Part shown: piece by piece, positions 28,566 through 37,745 of the stretch | Layout: each line of letters begins with the position of its first letter | How positions within the stretch are numbered: position 1 is the stretch's first letter | Assembly (NCBI GenBank): GCA_963660615.1 | Contig: CAVKYE010000003.1 | Coordinates: 1 to 64,000, forward strand | Reading direction: 5' to 3' | Length of the DNA stretch: 64,000 bases | Source of the DNA: Coprosoma sp963660615 | Lineage (GTDB): Bacteria > Bacillota_I > Bacilli_A > RF39 > UBA660 | The notes under the pieces: generated by a model | The model's input: only the letters and a program-made list of their open reading frames with translations | What the model was told of the DNA's origin: nothing | The model's database searches: none | Program-made: the position numbers and the translations under genes

Positions 28566-29717
28566 ATGGAAAAAGAATTAATGGAAACAAAAAACGATTT
28601 AATCACCAGAGCGGAAGAAATGCTTGCTAATGCTAAAAAGGAAAAAAGAGAATTAACTGATGATGAAATCAAAGAATTTAATGATTTGAAAGGTAGAGTT
28701 TCAAATATTGAAAAAACATTAAAAATAGGTGAGGAGGTTAATGACATGACTAAAGAAGAAAAAAAAGAAAAAGTTGTTCCTGAAAAAGAAGAAGATAAAG
28801 TTACAACAGAAGAGCAAGAGAAAAGAGCGTTTGAAAATTATATTAGAGGTACAGTTATTCATGAAAGAGCAGGAGAACTTACAAAAACCGAAAATGGTGC
28901 TGTAATTCCAACTAGTATTGCTGATGAAATTATTAAGAAAGTTTATGATATTTCACCTGTTTTAGAAAAATCTCATAAATATAACGTTCAAGGCAATTTA
29001 GAGTTACCTTATTACGATACAGAAGAAAGCACTATAAATGTTGCGTATTCAGATGAATTTTCAGGATTAACTAGTTCAAACGGTAAATTTAAAAATGTTA
29101 AATTAACTGGTTATTTAGCGGGTGCATTATCTAAAATATCTAGATCATTAATTAATAATGCAAAATTTGATATTGTAAATTTTGTAGTTAACGAAATGGC
29201 AGATGCAATTGCGAGATTTATTGAAAAAGAGTTACTTGTTGGTACAACTAATAAAGTTGAAGGGTTATCAAAATTAACTAATAAATTTACACTTGCTTCA
29301 GCAAGTGTGATAACAGCAGATGAATTAATTGACGCACAAGCCAAAGTTAAAGATGCATATCAGAATAATGCTATTTGGATTATGAATTCAAATACTCGTA
29401 CAATGCTTAGAAAGTTAAAGGATAACGATGGAAGATATTTGCTTCAAAATGATATCACTTCAGCATTTGGTTATACTTTATTAGGCAAGACAGTATATGT
29501 ATCTGATAATATGCCAGACTTAGGTGCAAGTAAAGTTGCAATTTATTATGGTGATATGAGTGGACTTGCTACTAAATTTAACGAAGAAATCGATATTCAG
29601 GTATTGAGAGAAAAATACGCTGACGAACATGCTGATGGTGTTATTGGTTGGTTAGAGTTTGATTCTAAAGTAGAGAATGCTCAAAAAATTGTCGCTGTTG
29701 TAGGAAAGGGTGCTTAA
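28566..29717 (+). CDS. HK97-type major capsid protein
   Basis: 383 residues. N-terminal ~110 residues are a charged coiled-coil delta/scaffold domain (LTDDEIKEFNDLKGRVSNIEKTL); the mature fold begins around GAVIPTSIADEIIKKVYDISPVL and shows the standard segments (LTGYLAGALSKISRSLI; AIWIMNSNTRTMLRKLKD; VYVSDNMPDLG; YGDMSGLATKFNEEI). Two bases after the protease stop. Confidence 0.95.
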   Translation: MEKELMETKNDLITRAEEMLANAKKEKRELTDDEIKEFNDLKGRVSNIEKTLKIGEEVNDMTKEEKKEKVVPEKEEDKVTTEEQEKRAFENYIRGTVIHERAGELTKTENGAVIPTSIADEIIKKVYDISPVLEKSHKYNVQGNLELPYYDTEESTINVAYSDEFSGLTSSNGKFKNVKLTGYLAGALSKISRSLINNAKFDIVNFVVNEMADAIARFIEKELLVGTTNKVEGLSKLTNKFTLASASVITADELIDAQAKVKDAYQNNAIWIMNSNTRTMLRKLKDNDGRYLLQNDITSAFGYTLLGKTVYVSDNMPDLGASKVAIYYGDMSGLATKFNEEIDIQVLREKYADEHADGVIGWLEFDSKVENAQKIVAVVGKGA

Positions 29718-29718
29718 T

Positions 29719-29868
29719 ATGTATAAGGCATTGGTAAGTTTTAGTGGCAAAATAACAATGATAAAAGGAGAAGTTAAAGAAATAACTGATAAGGCATTAG
29801 TTGAAGATTTAACTTCTGCCGGTTTCATTGAAAAAACCTCAAAAAAAATCAGAAAAAGAAACTGCTGA
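29719..29868 (+). CDS. Small head-associated protein (49 aa), alternative C-terminal frame
   Basis: Overlaps the capsid stop region; opens MYKALVSFSGKITMIKGEVK, like short proteins found after capsid genes of this type. It ends FIEKTSKKIRKRNC, but the next frame gives the more natural PQKKSEKETAEEK to a TAA at 29876. A lost or slipped A in the runs near 29830-29848 would connect them. Confidence 0.55.
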   Translation: MYKALVSFSGKITMIKGEVKEITDKALVEDLTSAGFIEKTSKKIRKRNC

Positions 29869-29901
29869 AGAAAAATAATATCCTCGGGAGGAGGAGATGA
29901 T

Positions 29902-30198
29902 ATGAATAAAATAAAAAAAGTTAGTGAAATAACTGTTGATGACGTTGCTGATTATATTAGATTGGACGATGTTACATCTGATGAGAGAGATACTTTAGAA
30001 ACACTTTTACATGTATCTAAAGAATATGTCAAATCTTATACTGGAATCACTGATTTAGATAATCATAGCGATTTTATAATAGTTATATTAATTTTGTGTC
30101 AAGATATGTACGATAACAGAATAATGTATGTAAATAAAGATTTGCTTAACAAGACAGTAGATACGATTTTAAATATGCATAGGGAGAATCTTTTATGA
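29902..30198 (+). CDS. Head-tail connector (gp6-like)
   Basis: 98 residues, RBS GGGAGGAGGAGATGAT. Helical: VSEITVDDVADYIRLDD, then ERDTLETLLHVSKEYVKSYTGI, a hallmark of gp6/YqbG-type adaptor proteins that sit under the portal. Confidence 0.85.
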   Translation: MNKIKKVSEITVDDVADYIRLDDVTSDERDTLETLLHVSKEYVKSYTGITDLDNHSDFIIVILILCQDMYDNRIMYVNKDLLNKTVDTILNMHRENLL

Positions 30199-30521
30199 TA
30201 AATCCAGGTAACTATAATAAAAAAATTAACATAATAGAGAAATCGAAGAAAAAGAATAGTAATGGATTTCCGATTCCGGAAAAGAAGACTATTCTTTCTT
30301 GTTATGCAAAGGTTAAAACCACAAGAGGCATGACCTTAATCGCAAATGATTCGGACTTTGAAAAGGCTTATACAAATTTTACAATTAGATATCCTAAAAT
30401 TACTCTTAATAGAAAAATGTTAATTGAATTTAATAACAAGGAGTATACGATAGAATATTTAAATAATGTTAATGAGGATAATGTAGAACTTGAAATTCAG
30501 GCAAAAGAGGTAACTAAATAA
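30195..30521 (+). CDS. Head closure protein (SPP1 gp16-like)
   Basis: 108 residues, overlapping the previous gene by 4 bases. Beta-barrel pattern: NPGNYNKKINIIEKSKKKNSNG, CYAKVKTTRG, FTIRYPKI, and FNNKEYTIEYLNNV, as in phage head-tail adaptors that seal the portal. Confidence 0.85.
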   Translation: MINPGNYNKKINIIEKSKKKNSNGFPIPEKKTILSCYAKVKTTRGMTLIANDSDFEKAYTNFTIRYPKITLNRKMLIEFNNKEYTIEYLNNVNEDNVELEIQAKEVTK

Positions 30522-30931
30522 TGGGCAAAATGGATATTAAATTTCCTAATAATTTAGTGAAAGTATTAGGAAATGCTAGTGCTAATGGACATCAAATGTT
30601 TTATGATATGGTTAAGTCTGGGCAAGATGTAATTTATAAAAATGTCATGAAAAATATTCCATCTTCGTTAAAAAAAAGTAATTTTAGTAACAATATTAAG
30701 AAAACAGGGATATATTATACAAAAGATGGTTCATTGAATGGTGGAGTTGTAATTACTGGATATTTTGTTAATAAAAAAGGTGTAACAACTCCCGCACCAT
30801 TAGTTGCCAATATGTTTGAATATGGCTCTAATATACATCATTATCCTAAACATCCTTTTGTAAGAAAATCATTAAATAAAAAAGAAATATTAAATGCTGC
30901 GATTAAGGAACAAGACAAGTATTTATCATAG
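30521..30931 (+). CDS. HK97 gp10-like tail-completion protein
   Basis: 136 residues, overlapping by one base. Contains the gp10-like ending AMFEYG-type motif (VANMFEYGSNIHHYPKHPFVRKSL) and an N-terminal helical region. Helps join head and tail. Confidence 0.85.
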   Translation: MGKMDIKFPNNLVKVLGNASANGHQMFYDMVKSGQDVIYKNVMKNIPSSLKKSNFSNNIKKTGIYYTKDGSLNGGVVITGYFVNKKGVTTPAPLVANMFEYGSNIHHYPKHPFVRKSLNKKEILNAAIKEQDKYLS

Positions 30932-30939
30932 GAGTGTGT

Positions 30940-31290
30940 ATGAATAATAAAATTGAAGAATTATTAAAGAACTTTATTGTTGATGGAAAAAAAATTCCAT
31001 CAGCCCCTATATATTATGATGGTAAAGAAACTACATACATAACGTATCAAGAAATAAACATAAAAAACACTTTTTATGCTGATGATGAAAGACAATATTT
31101 TAATAGTCATTATGATTTTGATGTATATTCAAAAGATGATTATACAAATATTTGTGTAGAATTAATAAATACTCTTGAGACGGGCGGTTTTAGGTGGGTG
31201 CCTGAATATACATCAGAAGATATGTACGATAACGACACAGAATATTATCACAAAACACTTTGTTTTAGTAAAGAAAGGAATGATATATAA
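30940..31290 (+). CDS. Tail terminator / minor tail protein
   Basis: 116 residues from the ATG at 30940 (GGAGTG upstream). Pattern PSAPIYYDGKETTYITYQEIN, then DFDVYSKDDYTNICVELINTLETGGF matches tail-terminator proteins of the gpU/gp17 type that cap the tail tube. Placement between gp10-like and tail-tube genes agrees. Confidence 0.75.
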   Translation: MNNKIEELLKNFIVDGKKIPSAPIYYDGKETTYITYQEINIKNTFYADDERQYFNSHYDFDVYSKDDYTNICVELINTLETGGFRWVPEYTSEDMYDNDTEYYHKTLCFSKERNDI

Positions 31291-31850
31291 TGGCAAAAAT
31301 AGGTATTAGTAATATAAGATATGGAATCTTAACAGAAGCAAGTGATGGAACTGCGACTTATGGTGGCGCAAAAACACCTGGCAAAGCGGTAAGTTGTTCA
31401 ATTGAACCAGAAACTTACGATGCAGAACTTTATGCTGATGACGCATTATCAGAATCAGTCAAAGGTTTTAAAAATGCTAATGTAACTTTAACATTAGATG
31501 AGGCTGATAAACAAACTGAAGCCGATTTATTGGGACATGAAGTAGGTGAAAATGATGAAATAGTATATAAATCATCTGATACTGCTCCATATGTTGGAAT
31601 CGGTAGAGTTGTAAAAAAAATGGTAAGAGGTGCATTTAAGTACAGAGCTGTTTTTATTTATAAAATTAAGTTTAATGAACCTTCAACTGAAGAAAATACT
31701 CAAGGTGATGATATTGAATTTGGAACTACTGAATTATCTGGTACTGCTTATGCTTTGGCAAATGAGAGATGGCAAGTGGCAAAAGAATTTGATACAAAGA
31801 GTGAGGCAATTGAATATATTGAAAAAATTTTAGGTACTACTGCAGCATAA
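31290..31850 (+). CDS. Major tail tube protein
   Basis: 186 residues. Opening GISNIRYGILTEASDGTATYG and the core VSCSIEPETYDAELYADDALSESVKGF are those of siphophage major tail proteins. Followed by a terminator, consistent with its need for high expression. Confidence 0.88.
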   Translation: MAKIGISNIRYGILTEASDGTATYGGAKTPGKAVSCSIEPETYDAELYADDALSESVKGFKNANVTLTLDEADKQTEADLLGHEVGENDEIVYKSSDTAPYVGIGRVVKKMVRGAFKYRAVFIYKIKFNEPSTEENTQGDDIEFGTTELSGTAYALANERWQVAKEFDTKSEAIEYIEKILGTTAA

Positions 31851-31851
31851 G

Positions 31852-31878
31852 AGGACGTTTAAAATAGCGTCCTTTTTT
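31852..31878 (+). terminator. Terminator after the tail-tube gene
   Basis: AGGACG (31852-31857) pairs with CGTCCT (31868-31873), then T6. Confidence 0.8.
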
Positions 31879-31904
31879 CTGTATTTGGAAAGGAAAATGA
31901 AATT

Positions 31905-32252
31905 ATGGAAGAAAAAGAAACAACTATTAGTTGGAAAGGCAAAGAATATAAATTAATTTTTAACATAAATGTTGCTAACGAACTTCAAAAAGAATATGGA
32001 AGTTTGGAAAAATACGGGGAGTTAACCGATAAAAACAATAGTGAAATAAATATTGATGCTCTAATGACAGGAGTACAAATAATGATCAATGAAGGAATTG
32101 ACATTGATAATGATGAAAACCACAAAGAAAATTCTTTTATAACCAAAAAACAAGTTGGTAGGATGTTAACAGATTTATCATTAAGTAAGGTATCCGAAAA
32201 AGTAAATAATGCGGTTATAAATGGCTATGGAAACGACGAAAAAAACGTGTAG
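31905..32252 (+). CDS. Tail assembly chaperone (G protein)
   Basis: 115 residues. ISWKGKEYKLIFNINVANELQKEYGSLEKY is typical of tail chaperones of Gram-positive siphophages. The gene ends at TAG 32250-32252, four bases after a slippery heptamer; a fraction of ribosomes continue into the T part. It folds with the tape-measure protein during tail assembly. Confidence 0.85.
   Translation: MEEKETTISWKGKEYKLIFNINVANELQKEYGSLEKYGELTDKNNSEINIDALMTGVQIMINEGIDIDNDENHKENSFITKKQVGRMLTDLSLSKVSEKVNNAVINGYGNDEKNV
32240..32246 (+). promoter_or_regulatory. -1 ribosomal frameshift site
   Basis: A_AAA_AAC in the correct phase (AAA 32241-32243, AAC 32244-32246); slipping leads into the frame that stays open to 32494. 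Confidence 0.88.
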
Positions 32253-32494
32253 TCCACGATGAAGATGATGATTATGATCCAGTGATAGACTTCTCGTGGT
32301 TTTATTTTATAGGTAGAGTTAAATTAAACATGAAAACTAAAGAAATCGGAAGATTAACTATTGGTGAATTTAATAAACTTTACCGACATTATCAAGATGA
32401 CTGGGATTTAGAACATGAACTTGCGTATGGCAGAAAAACTTATTCATGGGCAAGAAAACAAGTAAGAAAAGATGAAGAATGGGACTTTGATTAG
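32246..32494 (+). CDS. Tail assembly chaperone T extension (made by -1 frameshift)
   Basis: About 82 codons open after the slip, reading RVVHDEDDDYDPVIDFSWFY and ending in RKDEEWDFD. An acidic linker is followed by a small helical domain (TKEIGRLTIGEFNKLYRHY). No convincing independent start; GT fusion of about 197 residues is expected. Confidence 0.8.
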   Translation, partial: RVVHDEDDDYDPVIDFSWFYFIGRVKLNMKTKEIGRLTIGEFNKLYRHYQDDWDLEHELAYGRKTYSWARKQVRKDEEWDFD

Positions 32495-32505
32495 GAGGTG
32501 AATCT

Positions 32506-34845
32506 ATGGAAAATATAGTAGGAGTAAAATTTAAAGTCAGTGGTGAATCGGAATATAAAAATGCTTTAAGAAACATTAATTTGTCATTAAAAGAAATGTC
32601 CAGTGAGTTAAAACTATCTACGGCACAAATGAACAATTCTTCTGATAAAACAAAAGCATTATCAAGTGTATCCGATGCATTAAATAATAAGTTAAATGCT
32701 CAAAAAGACGGTGTAAATACACTTGTATCCACTTATAATAATTATGCTAAAGGACTTGAAGAAGTGCAGAAAGAACATGATGAATTAAGTCAAAAATATA
32801 AAACTGTTTCCGCTCAAGCAGAAACATTAAAAAATACAGTAGGTGAAGAATCGGAAGAGTATAAGAAATGTGCTAGTGTTATAGAAGGTTTGAGCGAAGA
32901 TTTAAAGAAAAATGAAACTACTCAAAAAAATATACAGAACACCATGACGAAAGTAAGGACATCTATTAATAATTATAAAACTGGCGTAGAAGAAACTAAA
33001 AACAAAATTAATAATCTTGGTAAGGAAGAAGATAGTGTTAGTAAAAAGACTTCTATATTTGGAGATGTTTTAAAAGCCAATTTAGCAAGTAAATACCTTG
33101 CTGATGGAATTGATGCAATTTTGGGTAAGGTTAAAGGACTTTTTTCTTCTCTTGGCTCTATTGGCAATATGACTATATCTGGAGGAATAGATAGAGCCTT
33201 AAATCTTGAAAATGCACAGGCTAAAATGTCTACTTTTGTTGATTCATCAGAACAACTTGATGAAATAATGAAAAATGTAAGCGATTCCGTTGATGGTACC
33301 GCTTTTTCTATGGATAGCGCCGCCACTGTTGCTAGTGGTTTATTCGCTGCCGGTATTAAAGAGGGCGACGATATGACTAAAGCCTTAAAGTTGGTTGGCG
33401 ATGCCTCTCAAGTGTCAGGTCGTTCAATGGAAGAAATGGGTGCGATCTTTAATAAAATTGCGGCTAACGGTAAAATTTCTGGCGAAGAATTAAATCAATT
33501 ATCGGATTCAGGGATACCAATTTTACAAATGTTATCTGAAACTATGGGAGTTAGCACAGAAGAAGTCAGAAATCTAGTTAGTGCTGGTAAAGTTGGTTTT
33601 TCAGAATTTGAAAAGGCAATGGAACAAGGATTAGGTGGTGCGGCTCAAAAATCTGGAGAAACGTTTACATCATCGCTTGCTAATTTAAAGAGTGCATTAT
33701 CAAGAGTAGGTGCTGAAATTATGACACCACTTTTAGAGGGTATAACACCTGTCATGAATACATTTAAAGACATGATAAAAAATATGGTGGCTGGTAATGA
33801 CATATCAGAAAATATGAGCACTTTAATGACACAGTTACAAAAATTTGTATCTGATGCGGTAACACATTTAAATAATATGGTTGATAAGTATATGCCTGTT
33901 ATTAATCAAATGTTGCAAGGAATTATTCAAATGATACCACAGTTATTACCGCAAATAATACCACTTATTACCAATTTGTTTACGAGTATATCGACGTTAA
34001 TATTAGATAATTTACCATTAATATTAAATACTATATTACAAACGATAGAACAATTAGCAACTGCACTCGGAGAACAACTTCCTACACTAATACCGCAGAT
34101 AATAAATTGTCTTGTTCAAATGATTAATACTATACTTGATAATATAGACTTATTTATAGATGCAGGTATACAGTTGTTGATAGGACTTGCACAAGGTTTG
34201 GTTAATGCATTACCAGATTTAATAGACAAGTTACCAGAGATGATTGATAAAATAATCGAAGCAGTTACTGAAAATTTACCAAAACTAGTTGAGGCAGGCA
34301 TACAGTTAACGGTAATGCTTGCTATTGGTCTTGTAAAAGCAATACCACAATTAATTAGTAAAGTACCACAGATAATTAAATCCTTATTTGATGGATTTAA
34401 AAATTATTATATTAATTGGGGAGATATAGGAAAAAATGTTATCAAAGGTATTGCAGATGGTTTTAAAAAAGCAAAAGAATATATATCAAAAAAAATAAAA
34501 GAAACTGTTGATAACATCAAAGACGGTTTCAAAAAATTACTTGGTATACATTCACCATCAACTTGGGCGAGAGATTATCTAGGTGTTAATTTTGCTAAAG
34601 GATTTGGAATTGGATTTGAAGATGAAATGAAAGATGTAACAAAAAATATGCAAGGCTCTATTCCTAAAAAATTCAATTATCCTAGTGGAGAGTTTCAAGT
34701 TGCTGGTAATTCTAGTAATGATACCATGGGTGATTTTAACCTTACAATTAATAATAATTCAAGAAATACTGGAGTTGCTGATAATGTAAGAGAGTTTAGA
34801 AGAGAGTATCAATTATGGCTTTTAAAACACGGAAAGGTGGCATAA
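32506..34845 (+). CDS. Tail tape measure protein
   Basis: 779 residues, RBS AGGAGGTGAATC. Coiled-coil N-terminus with phage-TMP features (LNMSLKEMSSELK-like opening, residues 1-180), conserved TMP core (AQAKMSTFVDSSEQLDEIM; GISGEELNQLSDSGIPILQML-like stretch), then hydrophobic repeats (about 460-640: LLPQIIPLITNLFTSIST, similar tracts several times) and the HSPSTWARDYLGVN motif near the end. It sets tail length and probably enters the membrane during DNA injection. Confidence 0.93.
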   Translation: MENIVGVKFKVSGESEYKNALRNINLSLKEMSSELKLSTAQMNNSSDKTKALSSVSDALNNKLNAQKDGVNTLVSTYNNYAKGLEEVQKEHDELSQKYKTVSAQAETLKNTVGEESEEYKKCASVIEGLSEDLKKNETTQKNIQNTMTKVRTSINNYKTGVEETKNKINNLGKEEDSVSKKTSIFGDVLKANLASKYLADGIDAILGKVKGLFSSLGSIGNMTISGGIDRALNLENAQAKMSTFVDSSEQLDEIMKNVSDSVDGTAFSMDSAATVASGLFAAGIKEGDDMTKALKLVGDASQVSGRSMEEMGAIFNKIAANGKISGEELNQLSDSGIPILQMLSETMGVSTEEVRNLVSAGKVGFSEFEKAMEQGLGGAAQKSGETFTSSLANLKSALSRVGAEIMTPLLEGITPVMNTFKDMIKNMVAGNDISENMSTLMTQLQKFVSDAVTHLNNMVDKYMPVINQMLQGIIQMIPQLLPQIIPLITNLFTSISTLILDNLPLILNTILQTIEQLATALGEQLPTLIPQIINCLVQMINTILDNIDLFIDAGIQLLIGLAQGLVNALPDLIDKLPEMIDKIIEAVTENLPKLVEAGIQLTVMLAIGLVKAIPQLISKVPQIIKSLFDGFKNYYINWGDIGKNVIKGIADGFKKAKEYISKKIKETVDNIKDGFKKLLGIHSPSTWARDYLGVNFAKGFGIGFEDEMKDVTKNMQGSIPKKFNYPSGEFQVAGNSSNDTMGDFNLTINNNSRNTGVADNVREFRREYQLWLLKHGKVA

Positions 34846-34846
34846 T

Positions 34847-35722
34847 ATGGGATATTTTACAAGAAGTAGGAAAATAGTGTGTGAGAATAGTTATGGCTAT
34901 AAATTAGAGTTTGGCTATTCTTTCCCATATTTTTTGAATTCGTATTCAGGAATACATGATTATTCTGGAAATGTTGCAACTATCAAATCTGCCTTTGGTG
35001 TGGGTGTGTCATATGTTGGTACATCAGTTAATTCGAGAGAAATTGATCTAGTAATTGCTATTAAAGATGATAAATCAATACAAATTAGAAAAAATCAAAT
35101 ATATAATATATTTCCACTTAAAAATATTGGTACACTTTATTATTATGAGGGTGAAATAATAAGAAAGATAAATTATTATGTTGAGAAGGTAACATCTACG
35201 AGACAAAATGGTTTGTGGTATTATACTGTTAATTTAATTTGTCCTAGTCCTTATTTTATGGATAAAGACGAGACAAATGTAACATTAAACAACTGGGATA
35301 AGTTATTTGAATTTCCACTTGAAATAGATGAGTCTGGTATTGAATTTGGTAGTAAGAATGATAATACTGTTATCGAAATAGTAAATAACTCACATATTCC
35401 ATATGGTATGACCATAACATTTACTGCTAATGGTAATGTGGTTAATCCAACACTAACTAATATAAAAAATAAGGATATCTTAAAAATAAATCATTCACTT
35501 ACCAACGGAGAAAGAATAGTTATTACCACATATAACAATGCTAAAACAATTACTTATATTGATTCTAACAATAATGAAACAGATATTACTAATTCACTTG
35601 TATTTGGCACTAAGTTTTTACAAGCGGGTAATGGTGTGAACAAATTTGTACCGAGTGCTGATAGTGGTGCTGGTAATTTAGATTGCATAATTGTTTATTA
35701 CAATTATTATGAGGCGATATAA
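34847..35722 (+). CDS. Distal tail protein (Dit)
   Basis: 291 residues, 1 base after the tape-measure gene. N-terminal domain with YKLEFGYSFPYFLNSYSGIHDYSG, core strand pattern and VEKVTSTRQNGLWYYTVNLICPSPYFMD as in siphovirus distal tail proteins; the C-terminal domain has a galectin-like beta region. Forms the hub ring at the tail tip. Confidence 0.85.
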   Translation: MGYFTRSRKIVCENSYGYKLEFGYSFPYFLNSYSGIHDYSGNVATIKSAFGVGVSYVGTSVNSREIDLVIAIKDDKSIQIRKNQIYNIFPLKNIGTLYYYEGEIIRKINYYVEKVTSTRQNGLWYYTVNLICPSPYFMDKDETNVTLNNWDKLFEFPLEIDESGIEFGSKNDNTVIEIVNNSHIPYGMTITFTANGNVVNPTLTNIKNKDILKINHSLTNGERIVITTYNNAKTITYIDSNNNETDITNSLVFGTKFLQAGNGVNKFVPSADSGAGNLDCIIVYYNYYEAI

Positions 35723-37731
35723 TGAATTTTAATGTAATTAAGAAAGATACGGGTATTGTTGGTGCCGGACAAGGAATTATATTTGTAAATGGCAAATATT
35801 ATTTATTGTCAGAATCTCCAGCCAAAGTATGTGTAAGTGAAGATTTAGAAAATTGGACAGAATATCAATTAAATAGCAGTTATTTAAAACCACGGAATAT
35901 TGCATATGGTAATGGTGTTTTTGTTGTTACAGGGGTAACAAGCACAAATGCGGACACTTGGTTTTATCGTTCGATTGATGGTTTAAATTGGACGCCTGTA
36001 AAAATTAACACAGGACTGTCTTATAGTATTAACTCAAATAGTGTTAAATTTATTAATAATAAATTTGTTGCATTACTTGGTATTTATTGGTATAAAACAG
36101 TAAATAATCAAGAAATAAGAACTAAAACTGAAAATTGGTTTTATGAAAGTACAGATGGAACAATTTGGACAAAACATGAACTTGTAATTGAATCAAATGA
36201 AAATTTGGATCAAATGGATATAGAATATACCAATGGATTATATGTTAGAGTTGGTTGTTCGGGTTCCATTTATACATCTTATAATCTTAATGATTGGACT
36301 AGAAGAAATTCAGGTACTTCTTCAAAATTAGTTGGTATAACTTATGGTAAAGGTCAATTTGTAATAACGGGTGATAACGGTATTATATTAACTTCAACTG
36401 ATGGTATTACTTGGTATAAGCAAGAATCAGGTACTAATTCGTACTTGATTCGTTCTAGATACGCAAATGGAATGTATATTGCAGTTGGGTATAATGGTAC
36501 GATATTACAATCAATAGACGGAAAGAACTGGATTAATTTAACACCTAACGCCACTGGGCTTAGATATGGACTTGCATATAACAACATAGATAATATTATG
36601 GTTATAACATCTTATTATTTTGAATCTACTAAAACAATCCCAATTTATTATTTTAAAGTGTCACGTGATTTAGGAACGGAGGATAATGAAAATTCAACAT
36701 TATTCTTTTTCAATACAGAATTAGAACTTCAAGGAGTAATTGATTACTTTATTTCCTTAAGGTGGCGAAAAAAATATTTTGAGGCAGGAGAATTTGAGAT
36801 AGTGTTACCAGTGACAGAATATGTCATGAGATTTTTAGCAACTGACATAATTGTTATGAGAAATAATTATACTGAAGCCGGTATCATAGAAACGATAGAA
36901 TTTAGTGATAATGGTACTGATGAAGAGGTTACAATTAGTGGTAGATTTTTAAGTAGTATTTTAGATAGAAGAATAATAAAGTCTAAAATTAATTTTACTG
37001 GTAGAGTAATTGAGGGTATGAATACGATAGTTAATGCAATGACACCTTTAACTACTGCATGGGAAACTGAAAGCGTATCGATGAGTTCTCCTAGTATCAC
37101 TTTTCAAGCAACTTATAAGAATGTTTATACCTATTTGTGTAAGTTATCGAGTTATTCAAATATTGGTTTTAGAGTTGTTCCTAATGTTGATTCAAAAGTA
37201 TTTATGTTTGAGGTTTGGCAAGGAAAAGACAGAACTGATGCTCAAAATATAAATGAAAGATATGCATTTAGTGATGATAATTATAATATAGAACAAGCAT
37301 CCTGTGTTATAAGCAATAAAACTATTGTTAATTATGTTTTAACTGGTGGTACAGGAGAAGATACTGATAGAGTATTGGTTACCACTGATAAAGGTGCAAG
37401 TGGTTTTGATCTACATGAAGTATTTAATGATCAAAAAGGTTTGAGTAATAATGATTTAACTGCAGATAAGTATAAAGAAGTGTTGCTAGATAGTGGCGAA
37501 TCTAAAATAAATGAGAATGGTACTTTTACTTTGGAAGTTACTGCAACTGACAGAGAAAATTATAAGTCAAAGTGGAGTTTAGGAGACATAGTTAATATTA
37601 AAAAAGAAAAATGGGGAATAAATACATCTTATCGTATAGTAGAAGTAGAAGAGATTATCGAAGATGGAAAGAAAACAATTTATCCAACCTTTGGAAGTCC
37701 TTTATCTACTGCATGGGAAGATGATGAATAG
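35722..37731 (+). CDS. Tail protein: BNR-propeller domain fused to Gp37-like domain
   Basis: 669 residues. Residues ~1-315 contain at least five repeats of the form GNGVFVV...STDG.TW (SIDGLNWTPV, STDGTIWTK, STDGITWYKQ, SIDGKNWINL), a sialidase/BNR-like propeller that usually binds glycans. Residues ~330-669 are a ReqiPepy6 Gp37-like tail module (LRWRKKYFEAGEFEIVLPVTE; GRFLSSILDRRIIKS; LGDIVNIKKEKWGI). Overlaps Dit by one base. Likely tail-associated baseplate and host-binding protein in one chain. Confidence 0.8.
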   Translation: MNFNVIKKDTGIVGAGQGIIFVNGKYYLLSESPAKVCVSEDLENWTEYQLNSSYLKPRNIAYGNGVFVVTGVTSTNADTWFYRSIDGLNWTPVKINTGLSYSINSNSVKFINNKFVALLGIYWYKTVNNQEIRTKTENWFYESTDGTIWTKHELVIESNENLDQMDIEYTNGLYVRVGCSGSIYTSYNLNDWTRRNSGTSSKLVGITYGKGQFVITGDNGIILTSTDGITWYKQESGTNSYLIRSRYANGMYIAVGYNGTILQSIDGKNWINLTPNATGLRYGLAYNNIDNIMVITSYYFESTKTIPIYYFKVSRDLGTEDNENSTLFFFNTELELQGVIDYFISLRWRKKYFEAGEFEIVLPVTEYVMRFLATDIIVMRNNYTEAGIIETIEFSDNGTDEEVTISGRFLSSILDRRIIKSKINFTGRVIEGMNTIVNAMTPLTTAWETESVSMSSPSITFQATYKNVYTYLCKLSSYSNIGFRVVPNVDSKVFMFEVWQGKDRTDAQNINERYAFSDDNYNIEQASCVISNKTIVNYVLTGGTGEDTDRVLVTTDKGASGFDLHEVFNDQKGLSNNDLTADKYKEVLLDSGESKINENGTFTLEVTATDRENYKSKWSLGDIVNIKKEKWGINTSYRIVEVEEIIEDGKKTIYPTFGSPLSTAWEDDE

Positions 37732-37745
37732 AGAGGAGACAGTTT

